Shown: in pieces, positions 15,606 to 24,809 of the stretch
How the letters are laid out: every line of letters begins with the position of its first letter
Numbering within the stretch: the stretch's first letter is position 1
Assembly (NCBI GenBank): GCA_963710495.1
Contig: CAVQAI010000007.1
Coordinates: forward strand, 1 to 64,000
DNA from: Bog-756 sp963710495
GTDB taxonomy: Bacteria; Actinomycetota; Acidimicrobiia; Acidimicrobiales; RAAP-2
Direction of reading: 5' to 3'
DNA: 64,000 nucleotides
Program-made: the position numbers and the translations under genes
Notes under the pieces: model-generated
Told to the model about the DNA's origin: nothing
The model's database searches: none
What the model saw: only the letters and a program-made list of their open reading frames with translations

Positions 15606-16940
15606 TCAGCCGAACGGGTTGGCCATCGGATGGAGGATGTCGGTGAGGAAGGCCGGCACCACGAGCACGGCCAGGAACATGAGGAAGAGCCAGGTGAAGG
15701 GCATGAGCTTGGCCACGTCGGCGTGGTACATCACCTTGCGTCGTCCCGTGCGGATCTTCTCGTATACGGCGATGGCCACGTGACCGCCGTCCAGCGGCAG
15801 CATGGGGAAGAGGTTGAAGATCCCGAAGAAGATGTTGATCACGATCAGGATGTAGAGGAAATCCCCGATCCCGGCGTGGGCGGCGTCGGTTGCCGTCTGG
15901 ACGATCCCCACGATGGACTGGGCCCGGGTGCCGTTGGCCGCGGCCTGGTTGGCCGCCTTGGCGCTGGTCACCTGATCGAGCCGCTGGGAGATGCCGCTCG
16001 GCGAGAACAGGTGCTCGACGCCCGACACCGAGGACCAGGCGAAGCGTCCGAGTTCGGCCCCGGTGGAGGCCACGGCGTTGAGCGGCGGCCTCGTCTCGAC
16101 CGGCGACCCGAAGGTGACCCCGATGAGCCCGAACGGTGCCGACCCGGCGGGCGCCTGCACGTCCTTCTCGTGCAGGGCCCGGCCGTTGGCCGGGGTCACC
16201 GTCAGCGTCTTTGGCCCACCGTGGCGGGTGACGACGACGGTCAGCGGTTGATCCGGATGCCGGTGGACCGCGGTCGTCAGGGCATCCACGTCCCCGCCGA
16301 CGGGCTTGCCGTTGACCGAGACGACCACGTCGCCGGGCTGGATCCCGGCCAGCGCGGCCGGGCTGGCCCTGCCCCCGACCGGGTTCAGCGCCTGGATCTG
16401 CACCTGATTCGAGTTGGGCACGCCGACGAAGGCCAGCAGGACCCACAACAACACGAAGGCCATCAGGAAGTGCATGGCCGAACCGGCCACGGCCACCAGC
16501 AGCCGGGCGTGGAACGGCTTGTCGCGGTAGAGACGTCCCTCGTCGGCCGGGTCCACCTCCTCGAGGTTGGTCATGCCCGGGATCTTCACGTACCCGCCGA
16601 GGGGCAGCGCCTTGATCCCGTACTCGGTCTCCCCCCGGCGGAACGACCACAGGCGCGGCCCGAAACCGACGAAGTACTCGGTCACCTTCATCCCGCCGCG
16701 CTTGGCCGCCAGGAAGTGCCCGAGCTCGTGGACCATCACGATGACGATGATGGAGGCCACCACGATCAGGAGGGTGACGTACCCGGTCAGGACGGCGAGC
16801 CCCGCGATGACCACGATGGCCACGGCGAGCTCACCGGCCAACCGCTTCGGCGTCTTCGCCCCGGCCGGTTCGCCAGGCCCGCCACGGTCGTCGGTCGGGA
16901 GCGGCAGCCCCGCCGGCCGGTTGGTCTCGATCGTGCTCAC
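15606..16940 (-). CDS. rseP: Site-2 metalloprotease, RseP family
   Basis: Membrane-embedded zinc protease (M50B) that cleaves within transmembrane segments, typically releasing anti-sigma factors or trimming signal peptides. The zinc site is HELGH near residue 73, within a hydrophobic helix, and the third ligand lies in NLFPMLPLDGGH. A PDZ domain (GIQPGDVVVSVNGKPV) lies between. The start is GTG at 16940, overlapping the dxr stop (GTGA), giving 444 aa. An N-terminal Pro/Gly-rich tail of about 40 residues precedes the first helix. The dxr-rseP-ispG order is common in actinobacteria. No substrate is evident. Confidence 0.94.
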   Translation of the reverse strand: MSTIETNRPAGLPLPTDDRGGPGEPAGAKTPKRLAGELAVAIVVIAGLAVLTGYVTLLIVVASIIVIVMVHELGHFLAAKRGGMKVTEYFVGFGPRLWSFRRGETEYGIKALPLGGYVKIPGMTNLEEVDPADEGRLYRDKPFHARLLVAVAGSAMHFLMAFVLLWVLLAFVGVPNSNQVQIQALNPVGGRASPAALAGIQPGDVVVSVNGKPVGGDVDALTTAVHRHPDQPLTVVVTRHGGPKTLTVTPANGRALHEKDVQAPAGSAPFGLIGVTFGSPVETRPPLNAVASTGAELGRFAWSSVSGVEHLFSPSGISQRLDQVTSAKAANQAAANGTRAQSIVGIVQTATDAAHAGIGDFLYILIVINIFFGIFNLFPMLPLDGGHVAIAVYEKIRTGRRKVMYHADVAKLMPFTWLFLMFLAVLVVPAFLTDILHPMANPFG

Positions 16941-18193
16941 GCCGCCTCCCGTCCGGCCACGACATGCTCGGCCACCCGGCGGGCGCAGGCGTCGGCGTCC
17001 AGCACGTCGCCGACGGTGCGGTCCGGGGAGCGCCCGCCGGCCCCCGAGGGTCCGGCGGCTTCGTAACGGTCCAGGGAGGCCTCCACCACCTCGGCGATGG
17101 CCGTCCAGGCGATGCGGCCGTCCAAAAAGGCCTGGACCGCCACCTCGTTGGCGGCACTGAGCCAGGCAGGGGCCAGGTCGCCGGTGCGCCCGACCCGGTA
17201 GGCCAAGTCGAGGCAGGGGAAGCTTGACCGGTCGGGCACCTCGAATTCGAGGATGGACGACCGGGCCCAGTCGAGGCGCCCGTACCCGACGGTCAGGCGT
17301 CGGGGGTAGCCCATGGCGTACCCGATCGGGAGGCGCATGTCGGGCGCCGACAGCTGGGCGATCGTCGCCCCGTCGACGAACTCGACCATCGAGTGGACGA
17401 TCGACTGGGGATGGATGACCACCTCGATGGCGTCGTAGGCCAGGCCGAAGAGCTCGTGGGCCTCGATCACCTCGAGGCCCTTGTTCATGAGCGTCGAGGA
17501 GTCGACGGTGATCTTGGGGCCCATCGACCAGGTCGGGTGGTTCAGCGCGTCGGCGACGCCGACGGCGGCGAGCTCGTCCCGGGTCCGGCCCCGGAACGGT
17601 CCGCCCGACGCGGTGAGCAACAGACGGGCGACGTCCGACGGGCGGCCGGCCTGGAGGCACTGGTGGATGGCGCAGTGCTCGGAGTCGACCGGCACGATCT
17701 CGGCCCCGGCCGTAGCCCGGGCAGGGCGGACCACGGGCCCCCCGGCGATGATGGATTCCTTGTTGGCCAAGGCCAGGCGTCGGCCGGCGGTAAGGGCGGC
17801 GAGGGTCACATGCAGCCCGGCGAACCCGACCACACCGTTGACAGCCACGTCGGCCACCGTGGCGAGCGAGGCCAGTCCCTCGGTACCGGCCACGACCTCC
17901 ACGCCGGCGGGAACCGAGCGGGCGAGGGCCGACGCCAGCGTTTCGTCCCCGATGGCCACCACCTCGGGGTGATGGCGCCGCGCCTGTTCGGCAAGCCGCT
18001 CGACCGAGCGATGCGCACCGAGGGCGACGACGTCGAACCGCTCGGGTGATCCCTCCACGACCTCGAGCGCCTGGGTGCCGACCGAACCGGTCGATCCGAT
18101 GACGCTCACCGACACCGGCCGCTCGGTGTCGACCGGCTCGGGGTCGGCCGACGCCCAGCGGAGCTGTTCGGCGCCAGCCGCGGATCCGGTCAT
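16937..18193 (-). CDS. dxr: 1-deoxy-D-xylulose-5-phosphate reductoisomerase
   Basis: Committed step of the MEP pathway: DXP to MEP with NADPH. The nucleotide-binding motif is SVIGSTGSVGTQALEV near residue 30. Later come NKESIIAGG, the metal-binding PVDSEHCAIHQCL and the loop TASGGPFRG. The Met-Gly-rich NHPTWSMGPKITVDSSTLMNKGLE segment is typical. It is 418 aa, starts with ATG, and overlaps rseP by 4 bases. Confidence 0.96.
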   Translation of the reverse strand: MTGSAAGAEQLRWASADPEPVDTERPVSVSVIGSTGSVGTQALEVVEGSPERFDVVALGAHRSVERLAEQARRHHPEVVAIGDETLASALARSVPAGVEVVAGTEGLASLATVADVAVNGVVGFAGLHVTLAALTAGRRLALANKESIIAGGPVVRPARATAGAEIVPVDSEHCAIHQCLQAGRPSDVARLLLTASGGPFRGRTRDELAAVGVADALNHPTWSMGPKITVDSSTLMNKGLEVIEAHELFGLAYDAIEVVIHPQSIVHSMVEFVDGATIAQLSAPDMRLPIGYAMGYPRRLTVGYGRLDWARSSILEFEVPDRSSFPCLDLAYRVGRTGDLAPAWLSAANEVAVQAFLDGRIAWTAIAEVVEASLDRYEAAGPSGAGGRSPDRTVGDVLDADACARRVAEHVVAGREAA

Positions 18194-18214
18194 ACCCCTA
18201 AGCCTGCCCGAAAT

Positions 18215-19660
18215 TCAGGCGATATTGAGGGCACGAACCAGGTAGTAGGTGGCCGGGAGCACGAACAGGAGCGCATCGACCCGGTCGAGCAGGCCGCCGT
18301 GGCCAGGGAGTAGCGAGCCCATGTCCTTCAGGCCGAGATCCCGCTTGAGCAGCGATTCGCACAGGTCGCCGATGGGTGCGACCACCGCCACCACCACCCC
18401 GAGCAGGGCCGCGTTGGAAGCGCTCCACGGGTGGATCGAGCCGACCACCACGGTGGAGACGAGGATGGAGAAGACGGCGCCGCCGAACAGCCCCTCCCAG
18501 GTCTTGTTGGGGCTGATGTTGGGCGCCAGCGGCCGGCTGCCCAGCCATCCGCCGATGGCCAGCGCGCCGATGTCGTTGGCCACGGTGGCGATGACCGCCC
18601 CCAGCAGAAAGGCGATGCCGTGCCGGTTGGGGAAGTCCGACGGGGCCAGCAGGAGGCCGGCGTAGGAGCCGAGGAGCGACACCCACCCGACGGTCAGCAG
18701 GGTGGCCGCCGAACCGGCCACGGGCGAGCCCCGCTCGATGCCCAACAGGTACCAGATGAAGGTGAACACCGTGATCAGGACCAGGATCAACGGCAGGGCG
18801 GCGACGCCCTTCGTGTAGGCCCCGATCATCAGCGAGATGGTGCCGACCAGACCGAGCAGGCTGGCCGGGTGGTAGCCGGCCCGCCGCAGCACGCCGAAGC
18901 ACTCGCCGGCGGCGAAGGTCACCACCACCACGCAGAGCACCAGCGCGGCGACGGTTCCCACCTTGAAGGCCAGGAGCGCCACCACGGCGACGGCCAGCCC
19001 GGTTCCGACTCGCACTCCGATCGAGCTCGTCTCCTCCCGTCGGCCCGGGGCGGTTGCCCCCTCGTCCCCCCGACCCCGCGGCGGCGGCGGTCCCCCGCCC
19101 GTCGGCTCCCGGGTCGCCACGCCGCCGGCCGGTCCGGGGCCGGCCTCCGGCCCACGGCGGGCCAGCCGGCGCCTGGTCGCCCCGGCGGCAACCCCCACCG
19201 CAGCCACCGCCGACCGCGAACGGCGGGGACTCGGTTCTGGCTCGCCCTCGGCTGCGTCGGTGTCCTTGCGCTCGGCGGTGCGGTCGGCGGCGGCCAGGCC
19301 GGCCAGGCCGCGACGCCGGCCCGCCCCGGGGACCTCGGTGACCGACGCGCCGGGCGGCTCGGCGGCCAGCGGCGTGTCCGGGACGGCGACCTCCTCCGGC
19401 TTCTTGGCCCGCAGGCGACCCGGTCGCATGCCGTTCCGGCGCGGCCGGCCGTGCCGGGTGCCCCCGCTCGGTCGGCGCTTCTCCGCGCCCCCGACGGCCT
19501 CGGTCGGAGGCCCGGATGCCTCCGGTGGTGGTCCGGCCGGGACCGCCCCGAGGATCGTGACGTCGTCACCTTCCGGCGGCTCGATGCCCCCGAGCTGCAC
19601 GGTGGGCTCGCCCCGATGGTGGGGACCGGGCGCCACCACGGCGGCCGGAGGGACGGCCAC
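18215..19660 (-). CDS. cdsA: Phosphatidate cytidylyltransferase (catalytic part)
   Basis: Makes CDP-diacylglycerol from phosphatidate and CTP for phospholipid synthesis. The C-terminal 250 residues hold several membrane helices and the CdsA signature: ISPNKTWEGLFGG, GDLCESLLKRDLGLKD and LPGHGGLLDRVDA. The 230 residues before the first helix are disordered and Pro/Gly/Arg-rich. As read, this frame opens at a GTG at 19660, but that is probably not the true start. The conserved upstream extension continues to an ATG at 20487 through two apparent +1 shifts. With two bases removed, the gene would encode 756 aa. Confidence 0.9.
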   Translation of the reverse strand: MAVPPAAVVAPGPHHRGEPTVQLGGIEPPEGDDVTILGAVPAGPPPEASGPPTEAVGGAEKRRPSGGTRHGRPRRNGMRPGRLRAKKPEEVAVPDTPLAAEPPGASVTEVPGAGRRRGLAGLAAADRTAERKDTDAAEGEPEPSPRRSRSAVAAVGVAAGATRRRLARRGPEAGPGPAGGVATREPTGGGPPPPRGRGDEGATAPGRREETSSIGVRVGTGLAVAVVALLAFKVGTVAALVLCVVVVTFAAGECFGVLRRAGYHPASLLGLVGTISLMIGAYTKGVAALPLILVLITVFTFIWYLLGIERGSPVAGSAATLLTVGWVSLLGSYAGLLLAPSDFPNRHGIAFLLGAVIATVANDIGALAIGGWLGSRPLAPNISPNKTWEGLFGGAVFSILVSTVVVGSIHPWSASNAALLGVVVAVVAPIGDLCESLLKRDLGLKDMGSLLPGHGGLLDRVDALLFVLPATYYLVRALNIA

Positions 19661-20487
19661 CTCGGTCCCCGACGGCCCGGGCGGCTCGGACGGCCCGCGG
19701 CGGCCCGTCCAGGTGGGACGCGGGTAGCTCGCCCTCGGGCCGGGAGATCACCTCGGTCTCCTCGGTGATCGGATCGGCCGGTGTGCCCTCGTTCGCGTCG
19801 AGGCCGGGCTCGGGGCTGACGCGTCGGGACGGGCTCGGCGACCCGGGCCGCACCGAATCGAGGTCGAACTCCCAGGGCCGGCGTTCGACGTTCGTGCGGT
19901 CCGACTCGTCCAGCGAACCCAGTGCCACCTGGTCGGTGCCGAACATGGCCGGTTCGAACTGGTCGTCGTGGGCTACCCAGTCGGCGTCCTCCTCCCGCCA
20001 GGTCGGGGCGGCCACACCGGGCGTCCCCGGGTCGTCGGTGTCCCGGGCCAGCACGGCCGGCACCTGCCCGGTGGGCGGTTCGGTCCAGTGCGGGAGCTCG
20101 GTCGTCGCTCCGGTGGCCGGAACGGCGGTCTGGCCCGGTGTCACCGGATCCACCGCCGGCCCGGCGCCCGCCGGCTCGGCAGGCTCGTCGGTGAGCCGCA
20201 CCATGGGTTGGCTCAAGCCGTAGCCCTCCGGCTCGGTGGCGAAGCCACCCGGAGCTTCGGCGAACGAGCCCGTCCCGACGTCCGACTCGGCCCCGACATC
20301 GGGATCGGTCCCGACATCCCGGCTCGGCACTGACCACGGGGAGTTCGGACGTGATCTCGCCGGCCGTTTCCGCCCCGACGATCCGCACGCGGTCACTCAC
20401 CGGGCCCGTCGTCTCCGGACGGGTGGCGGGAGGAGCCAAGGGAACATCGTCCTCTCGCCCCTCGGGGACGTCGTCCACGTCAGTCAT
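19661..20487 (-). pseudogene. N-terminal extension of CdsA, split over two frames
   Basis: Starting at an ATG at 20487 with GGGAGGAA upstream, one frame encodes an acidic start including VRIVGAETAGEI. Near 20318-20320 (a CCC run) the coding sense moves by one base into a second frame carrying LPHWTEPPTGQVPAVL and a long Asp/Glu-rich stretch. Around 19690-19715 it moves again into the frame of the cdsA catalytic part. Total length 18215-20487 is 2273 bases, two more than a multiple of three, which fits two extra bases. I recall similar VRI-GAE and LPHWTEPPTG segments at the N-terminus of acidimicrobial CdsA proteins. Either the assembly has two one-base insertions or the extension is really broken. 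Confidence 0.7.
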
Positions 20488-20528
20488 TTCCTCCCATCAG
20501 CCGTGCCGACGATGGGCCCGGCTGCCTG

Positions 20529-21098
20529 TCAGAGCTCGAGGAGCTCCTGCTCCTTATGGGTGAGCAGTTTGTCGATGGCCGCCACATGCTCGTGGGTGAT
20601 CTTTTCGAGCTCCTTCTCCACTCGCTCGAGCTCGTCACTCGAGAGCTCACCGTCCTTCTGCATGGCGTCGAGGTCGTGGCGTGCCGTGCGACGATAGTTC
20701 CGAACGCTCACCCGGCCATCCTCCGCCTTCTGTTTGACCACCTTGACCAGCTCTTTCCGACGCTGCTCGGTGGGGACGGGAAAGGAGAGGCGGATCACCG
20801 TGCCGTCGTTCGAGGGTGTGATCCCGAGGTCGGAGCTCTGGAGCGCCTTCTCGATGGCGGCCAGCGACCCCTTGTCGTAGGGGGACACGACCAGCAGCCT
20901 GGCCTCGGGCACACTGAACCCGGCCAGCTGGCGCAACTCGGTCTCGGCGCCGTAGTACTCGACCTTGAGGTGCTCCACCAGTGCGGGTGTCGCCCTGCCG
21001 GTCCGGATCGCCCCGAACTCCGATTGCGTGTGGTCGACGGCCTTGTTCATATGGTCTTTGGCCTCGGTGACCACCAACGCGATCAGCTCGTTATCCAT
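20529..21098 (-). CDS. frr: Ribosome recycling factor
   Basis: Splits the post-termination ribosome with EF-G. The 189-aa protein has the family core SEFGAIRTGRATPALVE, LVVSPYDKGSLAAIEKALQSSDLGITP and NDGTVIRLSFPVPTEQRRKEL, then the long helical C-terminus. The ATG at 21098 is used. An upstream start would add 12 residues unlike the family. It lies between pyrH and cdsA, the normal order. Confidence 0.96.
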   Translation of the reverse strand: MDNELIALVVTEAKDHMNKAVDHTQSEFGAIRTGRATPALVEHLKVEYYGAETELRQLAGFSVPEARLLVVSPYDKGSLAAIEKALQSSDLGITPSNDGTVIRLSFPVPTEQRRKELVKVVKQKAEDGRVSVRNYRRTARHDLDAMQKDGELSSDELERVEKELEKITHEHVAAIDKLLTHKEQELLEL

Positions 21099-21158
21099 TG
21101 GCAATCCAGCGTAGCCACCGGGGTCGGCCCCCACCGAAAGAACAGGCCACCTGGGCCT

Positions 21159-21878
21159 TCATCTCACCAGCGTGCCGATGGGATCACCGCTCAACGCCAC
21201 GCGGATGTTCCCCGGCGACATGAGGTCGAACACCCGGATGGGAAGCCCGTTGTCCATGCAGAAGGTGATGGCGGTCAGGTCCATGACCCGGAGATCCTTG
21301 GCCACCACCTCCATGAAGGAAACCTCTTCGTAACGGGTGGCCGTCGAGTCGACGCGGGGGTCGGCGCTGTAGACGCCGTCGACCCCCCCGTGGGTGCCCT
21401 TGCACAGCAGGTCGGCCTCGATCTCGGCCGCCCGGAGCGCGGCCGAGGTGTCGGTGGTGAAGTACGGATTGCCCATGCCGGCGGCGAATACCACCACCCG
21501 CCCCTTCTCGAGGTGCCGGATGGCCCGTCGCCGGATGTAGGGCTCGGCGACCTCTGCCATCTGGACGGCGGAGAGGACCCTGGTGGCCTGGCCGTGGTGC
21601 TCGAGCGCGTCCTGCAGGGCGAGGGCGTTGATCACCGTGGCCAGCATCCCCATGGCGTCGGACGTGGCCCGATCCATGCCCGCCCCCGCACCCGTCGTCC
21701 CCCGCCAGATGTTCCCGCCGCCGACCATCACGGCCAGCTCGAGATCGAGGTCCTCACGAGCGCCGGCGATCTCGAGGGCCAATCGCTCCACCACCGCGGC
21801 ATCGATGGTCTCGTCCGAAGCCGACGAGGCCAGCGCCTCGCCGGACATCTTCAGGACGATGCGCCGCCGGTCACCCAT
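21159..21878 (-). CDS. pyrH: Uridylate kinase
   Basis: Phosphorylates UMP to UDP for pyrimidine nucleotide supply. It belongs to the amino-acid kinase fold, hexameric in bacteria. Motifs are RRRIVLKMSGEAL, VMVGGGNIWRG, MGMLATVINALALQ and GTHGGVDGVYSADP. The ATG at 21878 is chosen because a TGAGG, overlapping the tsf stop, lies 6 nt upstream. This gives 239 aa. Confidence 0.96.
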   Translation of the reverse strand: MGDRRRIVLKMSGEALASSASDETIDAAVVERLALEIAGAREDLDLELAVMVGGGNIWRGTTGAGAGMDRATSDAMGMLATVINALALQDALEHHGQATRVLSAVQMAEVAEPYIRRRAIRHLEKGRVVVFAAGMGNPYFTTDTSAALRAAEIEADLLCKGTHGGVDGVYSADPRVDSTATRYEEVSFMEVVAKDLRVMDLTAITFCMDNGLPIRVFDLMSPGNIRVALSGDPIGTLVR

Positions 21879-21885
21879 CCGTGCC

Positions 21886-22680
21886 TCAGTCGCCCACAAC
21901 GACCTGGGCGAATTCCGTCACCGACGCCGGACCGAGTAGCTGGGTGATGGTCTGCTTCTCGTCGCGGACATATGGCTGGTCGAGCAGGACCCGCTCCTTG
22001 TACCAGCCGCCCAGCCGGCCCTCGACGATCTTGGGCAGCGCGGCATCCGGCTTCCCTTCGTTGCGGGCGATCTTCTCCACCGTCTGACGTTCCGCTGCCA
22101 CCTCGTCAGCCGGTACGTCGTCGCGCGAGATGTAGATCGGCCGGGCGAAGGCGATATGGGCGGCGATGTCATGGGCCAGCTGTTCCGATCCCCCTTCGAG
22201 GGCCACGATCACCGCGTTGACGCCCCGTCCGGCCTGGAGGTGAAGGTAGGAATCGATCGCTCCGTCGCTCGGCGCCTCGATCCGGACGACCGTCCCGATC
22301 GAGATGTTCTCCTTCAGCGCCAGCTTGAGCTGTTGCAGCTCGTCCTCGCGCTCGGCGACTGCCCCCGGCCCGCGCTCGGCCACCAGCTGCGCCAACGAGG
22401 TCACCAGGTCGACGAACTCGGCCGACTTGGCCACGAAATCGGTCTCCGAACGAAGCTGGACGATGGCGGCGGCCCGGCCCGACCGGCCGACGGCCACCGC
22501 CCCTTCGGACGCCTCGCGGTCGGCCCGCTTGGCCTGGTTGGCCAAGCCCTGTTCGCGTAGCCAGGTGACGGCCTTGTCCATGTCGCCGTCCATCTCCTCC
22601 AGGGCGCGCTTGGCGTCGAGCATCCCGACCCCGGTCAGCTGGCGGAGCTTCTGGACGTCTTTGGCGGAGAATGCGGGCAC
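21886..22680 (-). CDS. tsf: Elongation factor Ts
   Basis: Nucleotide exchange factor for EF-Tu. The N-terminal UBA-like domain reads KDVQKLRQLTGVGMLDAKRALEE and is followed by the core with ASEGAVAV, ETDFVAKSAEF and the later DIAAHIAFARP repeat. Length is 264 aa. The start is GTG at 22680, 2 bp after the rpsB stop, so the two are co-transcribed as usual. Confidence 0.96.
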   Translation of the reverse strand: MPAFSAKDVQKLRQLTGVGMLDAKRALEEMDGDMDKAVTWLREQGLANQAKRADREASEGAVAVGRSGRAAAIVQLRSETDFVAKSAEFVDLVTSLAQLVAERGPGAVAEREDELQQLKLALKENISIGTVVRIEAPSDGAIDSYLHLQAGRGVNAVIVALEGGSEQLAHDIAAHIAFARPIYISRDDVPADEVAAERQTVEKIARNEGKPDAALPKIVEGRLGGWYKERVLLDQPYVRDEKQTITQLLGPASVTEFAQVVVGD

Positions 22681-22682
22681 GG

Positions 22683-23714
22683 TCAGGCTTCCTCGGTCGG
22701 GGTGGTGTCGGCGTCGGCCGACGCGGGCTCGGGGGGGTTGGGGGACCTGGGATCGGCGGCAGCTGGGGCGGGCTCGGGGGCGGCCGCGGTTCCGGCAGCC
22801 CCGCGGCCAGCCTCCGTGGCGGCAGTGACAGTGGCGGCCTCAGTGGCGGCGGGTTCGGTCTCGGGTCTGTCGGCGACCGCTGTCGCCGTCCCCGCCGAGG
22901 CGGAGGCGGCGGCCGGCTGGGCGGAGGCTGCCGGGGTCGGCGGCGTCGCGGCTGTCGAGGTGGCCGGCCCGGCGGGGGCCGGTGCAACCGGCACCGAAGC
23001 GGAAGCGGGCGGAGGCGTCGGTCGTTGCTCGGCGATGAACTTCCCCTCGACCACGGCGTCGGCCACCACCCGGCACAGGAGGGCCCCGGCCCGGATGGCG
23101 TCGTCGTTTCCCGGGATCACGTAGGTGATGACGTCCGGATCGCAGTTGGTGTCGACCACTGCGACCACCGGCATCCCGAGCTTGTTGGCTTCGGTGACGG
23201 CGATGTGCTCCTTCTTCGTGTCGATGACGAAGATGGCCTCGGGGAGGCGCTCCAGGCTCCGGATCCCGCCGAGGTTCCGCTGGAGCTTCTCGAGCTCCCG
23301 TGTGTGGCGCAGGGCTTCCTTTTTGGGCATGGCGTCGAAGTCGCCGGCCCGCTGCATGGCCTCGAACTCCTTCATCCGGTTCACCCGGGCCGAGACGGTC
23401 TGGAAGTTGGTGAGCATGCCGCCCAGCCACCGCTCGTTGACGTAGGGCATGCCGCAGGCCTCGGCAAAGGTGGCCACCGGGCCCTGGGTCTGCTTTTTGG
23501 TGCCGACGAAGAGGATCGTGCCGCCCCCGGCCACCAGATCGCGGATGAAGCCGTAGGACTCCTCGATGCCCTGCATGGTCTGGCGAAGGTCGATCAGATA
23601 GATCCCGTTGCGCTCGCCGAGGATGAACCGGCGCATCTTGGGGTTCCAGCGCCGGGTCTGGTGGCCGAAGTGCACTCCGGCGCCCAGCAACTGCTTCATC
23701 GTGACGACAGCCAT
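22683..23714 (-). CDS. rpsB: Small ribosomal protein uS2 with long C-terminal tail
   Basis: Core 30S protein that recruits bS1. The S2 core fills about residues 1-230, with KQLLGAGVHFGHQTRRWNPKM, FVGTKKQTQGPV, YVNERWLGGMLTN and the VVDTNCDPDVITYVIPGNDDA motif. The last 110 residues are a low-complexity Ala/Pro/Thr/Glu tail, giving 343 aa against roughly 250 in most bacteria. The ATG at 23714 has AAGGAG 7 nt upstream. It is followed directly by tsf. Confidence 0.96.
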   Translation of the reverse strand: MAVVTMKQLLGAGVHFGHQTRRWNPKMRRFILGERNGIYLIDLRQTMQGIEESYGFIRDLVAGGGTILFVGTKKQTQGPVATFAEACGMPYVNERWLGGMLTNFQTVSARVNRMKEFEAMQRAGDFDAMPKKEALRHTRELEKLQRNLGGIRSLERLPEAIFVIDTKKEHIAVTEANKLGMPVVAVVDTNCDPDVITYVIPGNDDAIRAGALLCRVVADAVVEGKFIAEQRPTPPPASASVPVAPAPAGPATSTAATPPTPAASAQPAAASASAGTATAVADRPETEPAATEAATVTAATEAGRGAAGTAAAPEPAPAAADPRSPNPPEPASADADTTPTEEA

Positions 23715-23925
23715 GTCGTGACTCCTTGACGGTTGACATCCCGACCACAACACCCCTGCGGGCAGGGGCGACCGTGGACGCGGTCGGGCGTTCGCTCGAT
23801 ACCGACTGGTATGCCGGGCCGAATGGCCTGGCCCGTCCATGATAGTTGCCCCCCGGCCGGGCCTCCACACGCGCCCGCGCCGGGTGCCGGCATCGGCGTC
23901 GGCGGGCGGTGCGGCCCGGCCGCGC
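23715..23925. other. rpsB leader / whiG-rpsB intergenic region
   Basis: These 211 bp separate whiG from rpsB and must hold the rpsB-tsf promoter or leader. Two inverted repeats are visible: CCCCTGC/GCAGGGG at 23753-23768, and ATACC-GACT-GGTAT at 23799-23812. Neither is followed by a clear T-run, so they could be leader structure, an operator or a weak terminator after whiG. No gene is seen. Confidence 0.4.
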
Positions 23926-24801
23926 TCAGCCCGTGGCGGAGGGGACCCGCTTGGACGCGGGGCCGGTGGCACCGCGTCCGGCGGAGGCCTTGGCCTTGGC
24001 ACCGTCGGACCGCCGGGCCGCCACCTCGGGACGGTCGGCCAGCTTGGCCCGCAGCTGGAGGACTGCCTTGGTGTGGATCTGGCACACCCGGCTCTCGGTG
24101 ACGCCGAGGATGTCCCCGATTTCGGCCAGGGTGAGACCTTCGTAGTAGTAGAGGGTGAGCACGGTCTTCTCGCGTTCGGCCATCTGGCTCACCGCCTGGA
24201 TCAGGGCCTCCTTGGTCTCCTTCACCTCGAAGGTGTCCATGGGGCCGGCGGTGCTGTCCGGCAACGTCTCCCCCAGGGTCGAACGGTCCGAACGGTCCCC
24301 GCCGCGGAACACCTCGTCGAGGGCGACCACACCGACGAAGGAGATCTTGCGCAGGGCGGACTGGAATTCGGTCTCCGTCATGTCCAGGTCGGCCGCGACC
24401 TCGGCATCGGTCGGGGTCCGGTGCAGGGTGGCTTCGAGCTTGGCGTAGGACTGCTCGACGGCGCGGGCCTTGGCCCGGACCGACCTCGGCACCCAGTCGA
24501 TCGAGCGGAGCTCGTCGATGATGGCGCCCTTGATGCGGGGGATGGCGTAGGTCTCGAACTTGATGTTGCGCAGCGGCTCGAAGCGCTCGATGGCGTCGAT
24601 CAGCCCGATGATCCCGTAGCTGGCCAGGTCCGCCTCGTCGACGTGTCGGGGTAGCCCCACTGACACGCGGCCGGCCACGTACTTGACCACCGGGGCGTAG
24701 TGGACGATGAGCTGGTCGCGGAGCGCCCGGTTGCCTGTCTTCTTGTACTCGGTCCACAGCCCATCGATGCCGTGTCCCGCAGTGTCGACCTGACTCGCCA
24801 A
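23926..24801 (-). CDS. whiG: RNA polymerase sigma factor, WhiG/FliA family
   Basis: Alternative sigma factor of the sigma-28 group, 291 aa. Region 2 carries LIVHYAPVVKYVAGRVSVGLP and IKFETYAIPRIKGAIIDELRSIDWVP in two parts. Region 3 is LEATLHRTPTDAEVAADL and region 4 is EREKTVLTLYYYEGLTLAEIG with the helix-turn-helix LGVTESRVCQIHTKAV. The similarity to Streptomyces WhiG is high, including the position beside xerC and rpsB. The start is TTG at 24801 with TAAGGGG close upstream, overlapping the xerC stop. No flagellar or sporulation genes are seen in the window, so its regulon is open. A 30-residue Ala/Lys-rich tail follows region 4. Confidence 0.92.
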   Translation of the reverse strand: MASQVDTAGHGIDGLWTEYKKTGNRALRDQLIVHYAPVVKYVAGRVSVGLPRHVDEADLASYGIIGLIDAIERFEPLRNIKFETYAIPRIKGAIIDELRSIDWVPRSVRAKARAVEQSYAKLEATLHRTPTDAEVAADLDMTETEFQSALRKISFVGVVALDEVFRGGDRSDRSTLGETLPDSTAGPMDTFEVKETKEALIQAVSQMAEREKTVLTLYYYEGLTLAEIGDILGVTESRVCQIHTKAVLQLRAKLADRPEVAARRSDGAKAKASAGRGATGPASKRVPSATG

Positions 24802-24809
24802 TTGTCCCC

